Positions 29,309 through 38,836 of a stretch of 64,000 bases of DNA are shown in pieces. How positions within the stretch are numbered: the stretch's first letter is position 1; each line of letters starts with the position of its first letter. The stretch covers positions 186,001 to 250,000 of the forward strand of contig NZ_JANCPR020000004.1 in the NCBI RefSeq assembly GCF_028657195.3. The letters run 5' to 3'. The DNA is from Streptomyces iconiensis (GTDB lineage: Bacteria; Actinomycetota; Actinomycetes; Streptomycetales; Streptomycetaceae). The translations under genes and the position numbers were made by a program. The notes beneath the pieces are model-generated. The model worked only from the letters and a program-made list of their open reading frames with translations. It made no database searches and was not told where the DNA came from.

Positions 29309-30022
29309 ATGAATCCGCAGTACGACAAGCTCGTCGAGAACTACGGTGAAGTGGACGACGTCATTCTCTTCTACAGGGAAAATGTGGAGTTCCCGTCCCT
29401 GCTGCGGGCGCTGGGTGAGGTGGCGGGCAAGCGCGTACTCGACGTGGGCTGCGGCGACGGCGTCTACGCGCGGATGGTGCAGCGGATGGGCGCTTCCCGC
29501 GTAGTGGGTGTCGATGTCTCCTCCGCGATGGTGGACCTCGCCCGCTCCGAGGGGAAGGAGGCGATCGAGTACCTCGTGCACGACGTCGCCACCCTGCCGG
29601 TTCTGGGCTCCTTCGATGTCGCCCTCGCCGCCAACGTCCTGCACTACGCGCCGGATCGCCAGGTGCTCGCGCGCATGTGCCGCCGGGTGTTCGCCAATCT
29701 CGCCCCCGGTGGACGGCTGCTCGCTTTCGTGGGCAACCCGGACTGCGACAAGGCGGCTGCCGCGGCGAACGGATTCGTCGTCACCCCTCCCGACGACCCT
29801 CGCGAGGGAGACCCCATGACGGTGGCGGTTCCCACCGACCCGCCAACGGTGGTGCAGGTGCGCTATTGGCCTCGGGAGACCGTCGCGCGGGTGCTGAGAG
29901 CGTCCGGGTTCGCCGAGGTCACATGGGAGCCGCTGACCAGCTCGCCCGCCGCCCGGGAACTGGACCATGTCCAACGCTGCGTCGAGGTCCCCATCCATCT
30001 GCTTCTGACCGCCCGCAGATGA
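29309..30022 (+). CDS. class I SAM-dependent methyltransferase
   Basis: The ATG at 29309 follows a CAAGGAAG site and gives 237 residues. Motif I is VLDVGCGDGVYARMV, then VVGVDVSSAMVDLAR, and LAANVLHYAPDRQVL marks motif IV. The C-terminal part carries VQVRYWPRETVARVLRASGF, as in small-molecule O- or N-methyltransferases of the UbiE-like group. It lies 372 bases before the flavin oxidase gene of the NRPS locus and may tailor its product. Confidence 0.88.
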   Translation: MNPQYDKLVENYGEVDDVILFYRENVEFPSLLRALGEVAGKRVLDVGCGDGVYARMVQRMGASRVVGVDVSSAMVDLARSEGKEAIEYLVHDVATLPVLGSFDVALAANVLHYAPDRQVLARMCRRVFANLAPGGRLLAFVGNPDCDKAAAAANGFVVTPPDDPREGDPMTVAVPTDPPTVVQVRYWPRETVARVLRASGFAEVTWEPLTSSPAARELDHVQRCVEVPIHLLLTARR

Positions 30023-30222
30023 ATTCACTCTGCCTTTCCGGCTCATGATGTCGGGCCGGCCCTCCCGTTGAGCGGCCGGTTGAGGGAGTACGGCAAGGCA
30101 GGGGTCATCCCGGATTCGGGCCGGTTTCCGTGTGAAGGGCGAAAAACAGCGGCCCCACCAAGTCTTCACCGCACTTTCCGCCCCTCTCTTCCCCGCATTT
30201 CTCGCCCCTCGTCGACGGGAAC

Positions 30223-30251
30223 TTGACACAGCCGTGAACGTTCACCAGATC
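30223..30251 (+). promoter_or_regulatory. candidate promoter with palindromic operator
   Basis: A consensus -35 box TTGACA lies at 30223-30228. About 17 bases later is the weak -10-like CAGATC at 30246-30251. The spacer contains GTGAACGTTCAC, a perfect 12-base palindrome at 30234-30245. An operator between -35 and -10 is a standard repressor arrangement. It lies about 145 bases before the flavin oxidase gene, the first of the tightly spaced NRPS genes. Confidence 0.55.
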
Positions 30252-30394
30252 CCTCCTCACCTGGCCCGCGCAGCCGCGCCCGCCGCACCCAGCGGCGGCC
30301 GGTCGGCGGGCCCGCGGGTACCGGCCGGGCCTCACGCAGCGCCGGGCCCCGCCTTCCCCGCCCCCTCCCGCCGCGGGAAGGGCGGCGAGCCCCG

Positions 30395-32038
30395 GTGAGC
30401 GGGCAACCGGCGGAGCCGTCGGACCGGCGCTCCCAGGACGCGCTCCGGGCCGCCCTGCGGGACTGGCGTCAGGCCATCGGCGCTGAGCACATCCACACCG
30501 ACCGCTCGTCGCTCGAACGCTTCGGCACCGCCACGTATCCCACCCACAGGGAGATCGCCGCGGTGATCCTCCCCGCCGACCAGGAGCAGCTGCGCGACTG
30601 CCTGCGCATCGCCTCCCGGCACCGCGTCCCGCTGTATCCGGTGAGCACAGGGAAGAACTGGGGCTACGGGTCGGCGACCCCGCCGGCCGGCGACTGCGTG
30701 CTGATGCCGCTGTCCCGGCTGAACCGCATTCTCGACTACGACGACGAACTCGCCCATGTCACGGTCGAGCCAGGGGTGACCCAGCGTCAGCTGCACGCCT
30801 TCCTCGCGGAGAAAGGTGGCCGCCACCTGGCCGGGTTCACCGGCAGCACGCCCGATTCCAGCCTCGTCGGGAACGTACTGGAACGCGGGCTGGGGCACGG
30901 CCGCTACGGTGACCGCTGCGCGCACGTCTGTGCCTTCGAGGCGGTGCTCGCCACCGGTGAGACGCTGCGTACCGGCTTCTCCCGTTACCCGGGTGCGGTG
31001 ACCGGGCCGCTGCACCGCTGGGGCGTCGGGCCGTGGCTTGACGGGCTCTTCACACAGTCCAACCTCGGTGTGGTGACCCGGATGACGCTCTGGCTGACTC
31101 CGGTGCCCGGACACTTCGACACCTTCCGCTTCACTCTCGGCGACGACAGGTCCACGCTCGACAGGGTGCTGGACGCGGTGCGCCGGCTGCGCATGGCCGG
31201 GGTGCTGGACGCCGGATTCGTCATCGCCAACGACGTGCGGGCCATCGCGGCCCGGCAGCGCTACCCGTGGGGTGAAGCGGGCGATCGCACCCCGCTCTCC
31301 CCTGACCTGCGCCGACGGCTCCGCCATCGCTGGGGGGTGGGCGCGTGGAACGGCGACGGGGTGCTGCACGCCGTCGACGACCGGCACGGAGCCGAACTGC
31401 GCCGCATCGTCACCGAGGCACTCGGACCGCATGTGGAGCGGCTCTCCTTCGAGGGGGACAGCGACCTCGGCGGGGAGGGCGGATCGGCGGCGGCGGCGTA
31501 CTGCGCGCCTTCCGAAACCGGTCTGGCGATGGCCTATTGGCGCCTGCGGGACACCCCCGGGCACGCCGCGCTGCCGCGCCTGCCTCCCGGCGGCGCCGAC
31601 CTGGACAGGGACGGCTGCGGGCTGATCTGGGTCTGCCCGGTGGTACCGCTGAACGGACGCCATGTCGCCGCCGCCGTCGACGCCGTCGAGCGCGTCACCC
31701 AGGCCCACGGCTTCGAGGCGAACATCGGCCTGAACTCGGTCTCCGAACGGGCCGTGGTCGCCACCACCGCCCTCGCCTACGACCGGTCGGTGCCGGGCGA
31801 GGACGCGCGGGCCATGCGCTGCGACGACGAGTTGGAAAGACAGCTCAACGAACTCGGATACCCGCCCTACCGGATGAGCACCCGCTCGATGGAGGCGCCA
31901 CCCCTCGGCGACGACGACCTGCCCGCCGTGCTGGGCCGGTTGAAGCACGCCATGGACCCGGCCGGAGTCCTCGCGCCGGGACGCTACGAATTCCGCCGGG
32001 CGCCACGCCCCGGTTCCGCGTGCTCCGACTCCACCTGA
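30395..32038 (+). CDS. VAO/4-cresol-dehydrogenase-type FAD oxidoreductase
   Basis: This 547-residue flavoprotein has a PCMH-type FAD domain: YPVSTGKNWGYGSATP (about 88-103), then VEPGVTQRQLHAFLAEKG and the characteristic GLGHGRYGDRCAHVC. The C-terminal cap has GLFTQSNLGVVTRMTLWLTP. The pattern matches vanillyl-alcohol oxidase, 4-cresol dehydrogenase and eugenol hydroxylase relatives, which oxidise para-alkyl phenols. By inference, its substrate is an aromatic building block or a carrier-bound intermediate of the NRPS 37 bases downstream. The start is a GTG after GGGAAGGGCGGCGAG. Confidence 0.88.
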   Translation: MSGQPAEPSDRRSQDALRAALRDWRQAIGAEHIHTDRSSLERFGTATYPTHREIAAVILPADQEQLRDCLRIASRHRVPLYPVSTGKNWGYGSATPPAGDCVLMPLSRLNRILDYDDELAHVTVEPGVTQRQLHAFLAEKGGRHLAGFTGSTPDSSLVGNVLERGLGHGRYGDRCAHVCAFEAVLATGETLRTGFSRYPGAVTGPLHRWGVGPWLDGLFTQSNLGVVTRMTLWLTPVPGHFDTFRFTLGDDRSTLDRVLDAVRRLRMAGVLDAGFVIANDVRAIAARQRYPWGEAGDRTPLSPDLRRRLRHRWGVGAWNGDGVLHAVDDRHGAELRRIVTEALGPHVERLSFEGDSDLGGEGGSAAAAYCAPSETGLAMAYWRLRDTPGHAALPRLPPGGADLDRDGCGLIWVCPVVPLNGRHVAAAVDAVERVTQAHGFEANIGLNSVSERAVVATTALAYDRSVPGEDARAMRCDDELERQLNELGYPPYRMSTRSMEAPPLGDDDLPAVLGRLKHAMDPAGVLAPGRYEFRRAPRPGSACSDST

Positions 32039-32075
32039 ACGTTCCCCTCCCGTAACTCCGATCCGGAGATGTGCC

Positions 32076-35000
32076 GTGCTCACAGAAAACTCCGCGCTGC
32101 CGCTCTCGCCGGCCCAGGAGATCGTCTGGTTCCATGAACAGCTCTTCCCCGCAGGCCACGTCTACCACTTCACGGCCGTCCTCGACCTCCACGGGACGCT
32201 GGACGTCCCGGCCCTGCGGACAGCCCTGGAGCGACTGCTGCGCCGCCACCGCGGGCTGCGGCTGGCGCTGGTGCCGGGGGACGGCTCCGCGCCCCGGCAG
32301 CGCGCGTACGACGAGTGCCGGCCGCGGTACCGCTTCGTCGACCTTTCCGGCGGCCCGGGTGCCGACCTTTCCGGCGGCCCGGGGAAGGAAGACTTCGACG
32401 GGATCGTGCGGGAACAGGCGACGACCCCGTTCGACCTGTACGAGGCGCCGCTGGTGCGCTGGACGCTGGTGCGGCTGGGGCCCGCACACCACCGGCTGGT
32501 CCACGTCGAACACCACCTGGTCCACGACGGGCGTTCCTTCGCCGTCCTGCTGCGCGACCTGTTCGCTCTCTACCGGGAGCTCGCCCACGACCTCCCGGCC
32601 GATCTCCCTCCCGCAGCCGACTACGTGGACTTCGTCGAGCTGACCGACAAGGAGGAAGCGCGGAAGGGCCGTCAGGACGGCGTGGAGTACTGGACGAGGA
32701 AGCTCAGCGGCGCTTCCACCCGGCTCTCCCTGCCCGGCCTGGCCAGTGCCAGGCGCCCCCGCCGCTCCGGCCAGGAGCTGCACGGTGCCCAGGCCCGCCA
32801 CCCGATCGACGCGGCGACCGCCGCCCGCCTGCGGGAAGTCAGCAGGGAACAGGGGCAGACCCCGTTCCTCACCCTGCTGGGGCTGTTCGGTGAGTTGCTC
32901 CGCCGGCACACGGCCGCCGAGGAACTGGTCGTGGGCACCGCGGTCGACGCCCGGCCGCCCCGCTTCCAGGAGGCCGTCGGCATGTTCGTGAACACGCTGG
33001 CCGTCCGGTTGGGTACGGACCCTGCCCGCCCGGCGGTCGAGGTGATCGACGACATCGCGGAGTACGTGGTGCGCGGCCTGGTGTACGCGGACGCGCCCGT
33101 CCAGGAGGTCACCCGGGGGCTGCACCGTTACTCGGCCGATCTGCGCAACCCCCTGTTCCACGCCATGTTCAGCGCGCACGACGCGCCGCTGCCGGAACTG
33201 GAGGTGCCAGGGCTCGACGTATCGCTGCTTGAGGGGTTCAACCCCGGAGTCTCCCGGTTCGACCTCGACGTGGTGCTGATGCCGGACGACCGGCGGCGGA
33301 TCGGGCCGCGCGACGGCGGCGGGGGGATGACGCTGGTGTGGGACTACGACGACGCCCTCTTCGACCGCTCCGCCGTGGACACCCTGCACGACCGGCTACT
33401 GGCACTGCTGCGCGACTATCTGGACCATCCCCGTACCCCGCTCGATGAATTGACGGCCCACCAGGCCGGATCGGCACCCGCGGCGCCGGCCCCGGCCGAT
33501 GCGGCGCGGGCCGGCAAGGACGCACCGCGTACGGTCGATCCGGTGCGGGCCGGAGCGGCCACCCATCCGCGGAATCCCGCGCTGATCAGCGGAGTACGCA
33601 CGCTCGACTACGCCGAGTTGGACGCGCTGGTGGAACAGCTGGCGCACCGGTTCACCGAGTGCGGCGTGCGCCCGGGGCATCTCGTGGCCTGTCTGTTGCC
33701 CCGCGGTACCGACTGGGTGGTGGCGCTCCTCGCCTGTCTGCGGCTCGGCGCCGTCGTCTGCCCGCTTTCCCCGGTCGACCCGGTCGACCGGCTGGCGGCC
33801 ACCGTGCGCGCCCTGCGCCCCGCGGTCACGCTCGTCCAGCCGGACTCGGAGCCCCCGGCCGGCCTGCCCGTCACCGTCATCGAGGACGGCGCGGTGGTAG
33901 GTGCCCTGCCCGGGGTTCCGGGCGAAGCCCGTACCGTCCCGGACGCCGCCTGTGTCCTGCACACCTCGGGCTCCACCGGCCGCCCCAAGCCGATCGTGGT
34001 CGGCCGTGAGGCGCTGGCCCACCACATGGCGGCGGTGACGGAGGTGTTCGCGCTGTCGGCCGAGGACCGTGCACTGGGCTTCGCCCAGCCGTGGTTCGAC
34101 GTCTCGCTGGAGGAGATCCTGCCGACGCTGCACGCGGGGGGCGCCGTCGTGCTGCCGCGCCAGCAGATCCCGGCGGCGCCGGAACTGGTGAGCCTGGCCG
34201 CCGCGCGGGGCGTCACCGTCGCCAACCTCCCCACCAGCTACTTCCTCGTCATTCGCCAGGAGTTGATGGACGCGTTCCGGCACCGCAGGTGGCCGTTGCG
34301 GCTGCTGGTCCTCGGCGGGGAGCGGCTCGCGGCCACACCCGTGTGCGAGCTGGCCGAGGTGCTCGACGGCACCGTACTCAACGCCTACGGCGTGGCCGAG
34401 GCCACGATCACCTCCACCGTGCACCGGGTGGGAACCGCCGACGGCGAGCGTCCGCACGGCGAAGTACCGCTGGGCCTGCCGCTGCCGGGGATCGGCGTGC
34501 ACATCGTGGACGACCGGCTCCGTCCGCTGGACCGGGGCATGGTCGGGCAGATCGCCGTCTCCGGTGCCGGTCTGGCCGCCGGCTACCTCGACGTACCTGA
34601 GCAGCAGGCAGCACGGTTCCGGGAGCTGCGCGCCACGGACGGGACATCGGTTCCGGTCTACCTCACCGGCGATCTGGGCTATCTGGACGCCGACGGGGAA
34701 CTGGGGTTCCTCGGGCGCCGGGACAATCAGATCAAACTCCGCGGCCACCGCGTCGAGTTGGAGGAGGTGGAGGCGCACGCCCGCGCCGTACTCGGCGACG
34801 TGCCCTGTGCCGTGGTGCACGACACCGAGGGCCCGTACGCGCCACGGCTGGTGGGGTTCGCGAGGGGGCCGGGCGAGTCGCTGCCGCACGTGTCCCGGGG
34901 GCTGGCAGGGCGGCTGCCCGCACAGCTGATCCCGGCGCTCTGGGTGGCGCTGGACGAACTGCCCACCCTGCCAGGGGGGAAGCCGGACCGGACCACGTTG

Positions 35001-35333
35001 ACCCGGTGGGCGCGGGAAGCCACCCACGCCCCCGCTGACCCGGCCGACCCCGCGGGCGGCCGTCCGGCCGACGAGGGCCATCCGACCCTCGCCCTGCTGA
35101 AGGAGGGCTGGCAACTCGTGCTGGGCCACGACGACTTCGGCGAGAGGTCCCATTTCTTCCGTGTCGGTGGCCACTCCCTCCTCGTCGTCCACCTGGCGGG
35201 CTGGCTGGAGTCGCGGCTCGGGGCCCGGCCCCCGATGCAGCTGGTACTCCAGCACCCGGTCCTCACCGAACTGGCCGACGAGCTGACCCGCTGGCTGGCA
35301 GCTCAGCCCTCCGCCACGCCCCAGAGGCGCTGA
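32076..35333 (+). CDS. nonribosomal peptide synthetase, C-A-T
   Basis: The 1085-residue protein has a condensation domain (1-440) with an intact HHLVHDG at 146-152. An adenylation domain (about 500-980) shows LHTSGSTGRPKPIV, NAYGVAEAT, YLTGDLGYLD and the catalytic lysine region PGGKPDR. A carrier domain near 1040 has SHFFRVGGHSLL. By-eye alignment to PheA gives pocket residues D-V-E-N-V-G-A-I-T. The D235 equivalent fits an alpha-amino acid and the Glu suggests a basic side chain; this is tentative. A 7-residue repeat (DLSGGPG twice) interrupts the condensation domain at about 89-103. No thioesterase is attached. Confidence 0.93.
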   Translation: MLTENSALPLSPAQEIVWFHEQLFPAGHVYHFTAVLDLHGTLDVPALRTALERLLRRHRGLRLALVPGDGSAPRQRAYDECRPRYRFVDLSGGPGADLSGGPGKEDFDGIVREQATTPFDLYEAPLVRWTLVRLGPAHHRLVHVEHHLVHDGRSFAVLLRDLFALYRELAHDLPADLPPAADYVDFVELTDKEEARKGRQDGVEYWTRKLSGASTRLSLPGLASARRPRRSGQELHGAQARHPIDAATAARLREVSREQGQTPFLTLLGLFGELLRRHTAAEELVVGTAVDARPPRFQEAVGMFVNTLAVRLGTDPARPAVEVIDDIAEYVVRGLVYADAPVQEVTRGLHRYSADLRNPLFHAMFSAHDAPLPELEVPGLDVSLLEGFNPGVSRFDLDVVLMPDDRRRIGPRDGGGGMTLVWDYDDALFDRSAVDTLHDRLLALLRDYLDHPRTPLDELTAHQAGSAPAAPAPADAARAGKDAPRTVDPVRAGAATHPRNPALISGVRTLDYAELDALVEQLAHRFTECGVRPGHLVACLLPRGTDWVVALLACLRLGAVVCPLSPVDPVDRLAATVRALRPAVTLVQPDSEPPAGLPVTVIEDGAVVGALPGVPGEARTVPDAACVLHTSGSTGRPKPIVVGREALAHHMAAVTEVFALSAEDRALGFAQPWFDVSLEEILPTLHAGGAVVLPRQQIPAAPELVSLAAARGVTVANLPTSYFLVIRQELMDAFRHRRWPLRLLVLGGERLAATPVCELAEVLDGTVLNAYGVAEATITSTVHRVGTADGERPHGEVPLGLPLPGIGVHIVDDRLRPLDRGMVGQIAVSGAGLAAGYLDVPEQQAARFRELRATDGTSVPVYLTGDLGYLDADGELGFLGRRDNQIKLRGHRVELEEVEAHARAVLGDVPCAVVHDTEGPYAPRLVGFARGPGESLPHVSRGLAGRLPAQLIPALWVALDELPTLPGGKPDRTTLTRWAREATHAPADPADPAGGRPADEGHPTLALLKEGWQLVLGHDDFGERSHFFRVGGHSLLVVHLAGWLESRLGARPPMQLVLQHPVLTELADELTRWLAAQPSATPQRR

Positions 35334-35355
35334 ACCACAGGTGGAGAACGCAGAG

Positions 35356-36594
35356 ATGGACTCCGGTGTCACCGCCCACTTCGCGACCGCGCACCGCGCA
35401 CAGCTCGCCTCGTTCCGTTCCTTCGTCAGCACGGAACTGGAGCCCCTGTGGCGGGAGTTGGGGGAGCCCACAGCCGAAAACCTCCCTCCGGACATCAAGC
35501 GCCACGTACGGCGCCGCTCGGCCGAACTCGGCTTCTACGCGCCCGAGTACCCCGGTCGGCTGGGCGGGGGTGACCAGCCGATGACCGTGGCGGCGCTGCT
35601 GCGTCATGCCGCAGGCCGCTCCACCTGCCCGCTGGCACACGCGGCCATGGCCGGTTCCGAAGGGCCGACCTGGCTGCTGACGCACGGAACCCCGGAGCAG
35701 CAGGACCAATACCTCGCCCCGCTGATCCGGGCTCAGGCCATGCGCAGTACGGCCATCACCGAACCCGGGACCGGCTCGGACATGTTCCGCCTCGCCACCA
35801 CGGCGCGGCGCGTCGGCGAGGGCTGGCTCCTCAACGGGCACAAGATCTTCCTCGGCAACCTCGACCGCGTGGACCACATCCTGGTCTTCGCCCAGAACGA
35901 GGAGGCCGGTGCTGATCGCAGCGTGGTCTTCATCGTGGCGGCCGGCACCGAGGGCCTCCAGGTGCGGCAGAGCTTCCAGGGCATGTCAGGAGAGCCGCTG
36001 TTCGAGCTGCGGTTGACCGAGGTGCGCCTGCCGGAGGGCGCGGTGCTCGGCGGTCCGGGCCACGCGCACCTGGCCATGGCTCAGGCGATGACGACCCAGC
36101 CGATCGCCCGCGTCCTCGCGGCGGCTGAATGCAACGGCCTCGCCGAGCAGGCCCTCATGCTGGCGCTGGCACACGCCAAGGAGAGATCGGCCTTCGGACA
36201 GCTCATCGGCTCGTTCCAGCATGTCCAGGAACTCCTGGTCGAGGCCAGGACCGAGGTGGAACAGTCCAAACTGCTCACCCTCACCTGCGCCCGGCGCCAT
36301 GCCGACGAAGGCGAGATCCCCCACGAACACGCGTCGATGGCGAAGAACGTCGCGGCCCGGACGTTCAGCCGCACGGTCGACCGGGCGCTGCAAGTGCTCG
36401 GCGGCCGGGGGTGGATGAAGGGGCACCCGCTGGAGTACCTGTACCGCTACGCGCGGATGATGCCCCTCGTCGGCGGCACCACCGAGATCCACAAAGTGAT
36501 CATCGCGCACGCGCTGGGGCTCGGCAGCGGCCAGGCGCGGCCGTCGTCGGCCGTGCCGGAGGACCCGTGGGGCATTCCCGGCCAGGCGACATGA
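35356..36594 (+). CDS. acyl-CoA-dehydrogenase-like flavoenzyme
   Basis: From the ATG at 35356 the protein has 412 residues. It has the acyl-CoA dehydrogenase fold: STAITEPGTGSDMFRLATTA, then KIFLGNLDRVDHILV, the flavin/tetramer region KERSAFGQLIGSFQHVQ and a C-terminal GGRGWMKGHPLEYLYRYAR. The usual catalytic Glu just before GT is Gly here (LVGGTTEI), so any base must lie elsewhere, as in some family members. In an NRPS setting such enzymes desaturate carrier-bound amino acids, for example prolyl to pyrrolyl or ureido-Dap to dehydro forms. It lies between the two NRPS genes. A GTG at 35341 is an alternative start. Confidence 0.88.
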   Translation: MDSGVTAHFATAHRAQLASFRSFVSTELEPLWRELGEPTAENLPPDIKRHVRRRSAELGFYAPEYPGRLGGGDQPMTVAALLRHAAGRSTCPLAHAAMAGSEGPTWLLTHGTPEQQDQYLAPLIRAQAMRSTAITEPGTGSDMFRLATTARRVGEGWLLNGHKIFLGNLDRVDHILVFAQNEEAGADRSVVFIVAAGTEGLQVRQSFQGMSGEPLFELRLTEVRLPEGAVLGGPGHAHLAMAQAMTTQPIARVLAAAECNGLAEQALMLALAHAKERSAFGQLIGSFQHVQELLVEARTEVEQSKLLTLTCARRHADEGEIPHEHASMAKNVAARTFSRTVDRALQVLGGRGWMKGHPLEYLYRYARMMPLVGGTTEIHKVIIAHALGLGSGQARPSSAVPEDPWGIPGQAT

Positions 36595-36688
36595 CACGGC
36601 GGCGGCCTGCGCACCGCCCGGACGATCCGGCCCGCCCTCCGCCCCGCCGTCCCTCGACCGCCTCCCGATTCCGCTTGGAGGAGAGCCC

Positions 36689-38644
36689 GTGAACGCACGA
36701 ACCGTACGGACAGCAGACGACCCGCAGGCCGCACCGCTCAGCACGGCCTGCGGCCCCCCGCTCCCGCCGCCCCCGGCACCCGGCGAGTCCCCCCTCGACT
36801 GGTACAGCTCCTGGGCACGGGCGAGTCCGGACGCACCGGCGGTCGACTGGGGCGCTGCAGCGTGGACGTACGGCCAACTCGACGCGGCGAGCGAGCAGTT
36901 GAGCCAGGCCCTGCACGACCGCGTGCGCCCGGGGGGCGTGGTGGGAGCCTGCCTCGACCGTTCACCCGCGCTGGTGGCCCTCGCCGTGGCCACCGCCCGG
37001 CTGGGCGCCGTGTACCTGCCGTTGGGGGCCGACCCGCCGCCGGCCCGCGTCGCGGCGCTCGCCGCACGGCTGCCCTTCGCCGCGCTGGTGACCCCGCGCG
37101 GCTCGCCCGCACCGCTGCCGGGCGGCACCGGCCGCCGGGTGGCCCTGCCGCCACCCGCCTTTCCGGAACTGGAGGTACGGCTCTTCCACGACGGTGAAGG
37201 GGCGCAACGGACCAGGACCGCCTGCGCCGGGGCGTACTACGCGGTACTCACCTCCGGCTCGACGGGCCGGCCGCACGCGGTGGGCGTCGGACACGCGTCG
37301 CTGGGCGCCTTGCTGCGCTGGGCGGGAGCGGAGTACGCCATCGGTCCGGGGACCCGTATGGGGTTGTTCGTGCGGCCCGGGTTCGACCCGCACCTGCTGG
37401 AGCTGTGGTCGGCGCTGGCACACGGCGCGGCGCTCTGCGTACCGCCGCGGGACGCGGTGCCGGAGTCCGTTTCGGAGCTGTTCGACTGGTGGCGCACCGC
37501 CAGGGTCACCCACACGATCGTGCCGACGCCCCTCGCCGAACTGGTCTTCAGCGCCCGCTGGCCGCGGGGACTGGCTATGCGGCACCTGTTCACCGGCGGC
37601 GACCGGCTGTCGGCCTGGCCGCCGAGGGACGTCACCGCGACGGTCCACAACCACTACGGGCCCGCCGAGGGGACCGTTCTCTCGGTCAGCCATCCCCTGC
37701 TGCGGCGGGCCGATCAGGCCGGTGGGCAGGCTCCGCCGATCGGCAGCCCGATCGGCGGCGTTGTGGTCGGCGTCATCGGGCCCGACGGCCGTCTGGTGCC
37801 CCGGGGGCAGCCCGGCGAACTGGTTCTGGGCGGCACCGGCCTCTCCCTCGGGTATCTCGGGCAGCCCGAGCTCACAGCAGAGCGCTTCACCGCGCCCCCT
37901 CCCGGCATGGGAGACGGAACCCGCGCGGCCCACCGGGTCGATCGGGTCTACCGCACCGGGGACAGGGTGCGCATGCGCGAAGACGGGGTCCTGGATTTCC
38001 TGGGGCGGCTGGACCTTCAGGTGAAGGCCAGCGGCGTCCGGGTGGAGCCTGCCGAGGTGGAGGCGGCGCTGGAGCGGGCGCCGGGAGTGCGGAGGGCCGT
38101 CGTGGTCGCGCCGCCGGGCGGGGGCGGGCAGCGACTGGTCGCCTTCGTCTGCCCGGCCCCGGGTGCCGCGCCGCCGGCCGAGTCGGAACTGCTCCAGCTC
38201 TGCCGCGACCTGGTGCCCGAACCGGCGGTTCCGGCACGGGTGCGGTTCATCGACGAGCTGCCTCACACCCCCAACGGGAAGGTCGACCGAGCGGCGCTCT
38301 CCCGCGACGCCACGACCCGCGACGCCACGACCGGCGCGGCACCGCCGCACATGGCGCCGTCGCATGCCGACCAGCAGGATCAGCAGGACAAGGGGGAGGA
38401 GGGGGACGAGGGGGACACCCTGCGGTTTCTGGCGGACACCTGCGTCAGGCTGCTGGGCGTCACCGCGGTCCGGCCAACGGACAACTTCCTTGCCCTGGGG
38501 GGCAATTCCCTCACCGCGATGCGGCTGGTTTCCGCCGTCGAGTCGGTCTACCGCCTGAACCTGCGGGTCACTCAGGTGCTACGCCAGCCCGACCTGGCTT
38601 CCCTTGCCCGGTACATCGAGCAGGAGAGCGAGCGGGCGGGCTGA
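36689..38644 (+). CDS. nonribosomal peptide synthetase, A-T
   Basis: The 651-residue protein consists of an adenylation domain and a carrier domain. The GTG start follows TTGGAGGAG. Adenylation motifs include VLTSGSTGRPHAVGVG, HNHYGPAEGTVLS, VYRTGDRVRM, GRLDLQVKASGVRVEP and the lysine motif TPNGKVDR. The carrier serine lies in DNFLALGGNSLTAMRL. Pocket residues by eye are D-P-L-I-F-G-H-V-L, matching no code I know. An acidic low-complexity linker separates the domains. With the C-A-T protein it gives two carriers and one condensation domain, enough for a dipeptide. Confidence 0.92.
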   Translation: MNARTVRTADDPQAAPLSTACGPPLPPPPAPGESPLDWYSSWARASPDAPAVDWGAAAWTYGQLDAASEQLSQALHDRVRPGGVVGACLDRSPALVALAVATARLGAVYLPLGADPPPARVAALAARLPFAALVTPRGSPAPLPGGTGRRVALPPPAFPELEVRLFHDGEGAQRTRTACAGAYYAVLTSGSTGRPHAVGVGHASLGALLRWAGAEYAIGPGTRMGLFVRPGFDPHLLELWSALAHGAALCVPPRDAVPESVSELFDWWRTARVTHTIVPTPLAELVFSARWPRGLAMRHLFTGGDRLSAWPPRDVTATVHNHYGPAEGTVLSVSHPLLRRADQAGGQAPPIGSPIGGVVVGVIGPDGRLVPRGQPGELVLGGTGLSLGYLGQPELTAERFTAPPPGMGDGTRAAHRVDRVYRTGDRVRMREDGVLDFLGRLDLQVKASGVRVEPAEVEAALERAPGVRRAVVVAPPGGGGQRLVAFVCPAPGAAPPAESELLQLCRDLVPEPAVPARVRFIDELPHTPNGKVDRAALSRDATTRDATTGAAPPHMAPSHADQQDQQDKGEEGDEGDTLRFLADTCVRLLGVTAVRPTDNFLALGGNSLTAMRLVSAVESVYRLNLRVTQVLRQPDLASLARYIEQESERAG

Positions 38645-38746
38645 CACGGCGATGGCCTCGCTCATGCGGCGATGGCCCCGCCCATGGCCACGCTCCTCGG
38701 TGCTGCCGGGCCGGGTGCGCCGGGCGCCGTACATGACCTACGGTCG

Positions 38747-38814
38747 GCCCAACTGACGGACCAGCCCAACTGACGGACCAGCCCGGCCGACCGACCAGCC
38801 CGGCCGACCGGTTG
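38747..38814. repeat. four tandem 17-bp units between convergent genes
   Basis: Two identical units, GCCCAACTGACGGACCA (38747-38763 and 38764-38780), are followed by two diverged ones (38781-38797 and 38798-38814) that begin GCCCGGCCGACC. The array fills the gap between the NRPS A-T gene and the leftward peptidase gene. No coding role is apparent. Confidence 0.8.
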
Positions 38815-38836
38815 GCCGAGCTGGTCCCGCACTCCG

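Noticed and set aside
30332..32083. 583-codon leftward frame opposite the flavin oxidase
   Set aside because: It is antisense to a clear VAO-type flavoprotein and shows Gly/Arg/Val-rich shadow composition.
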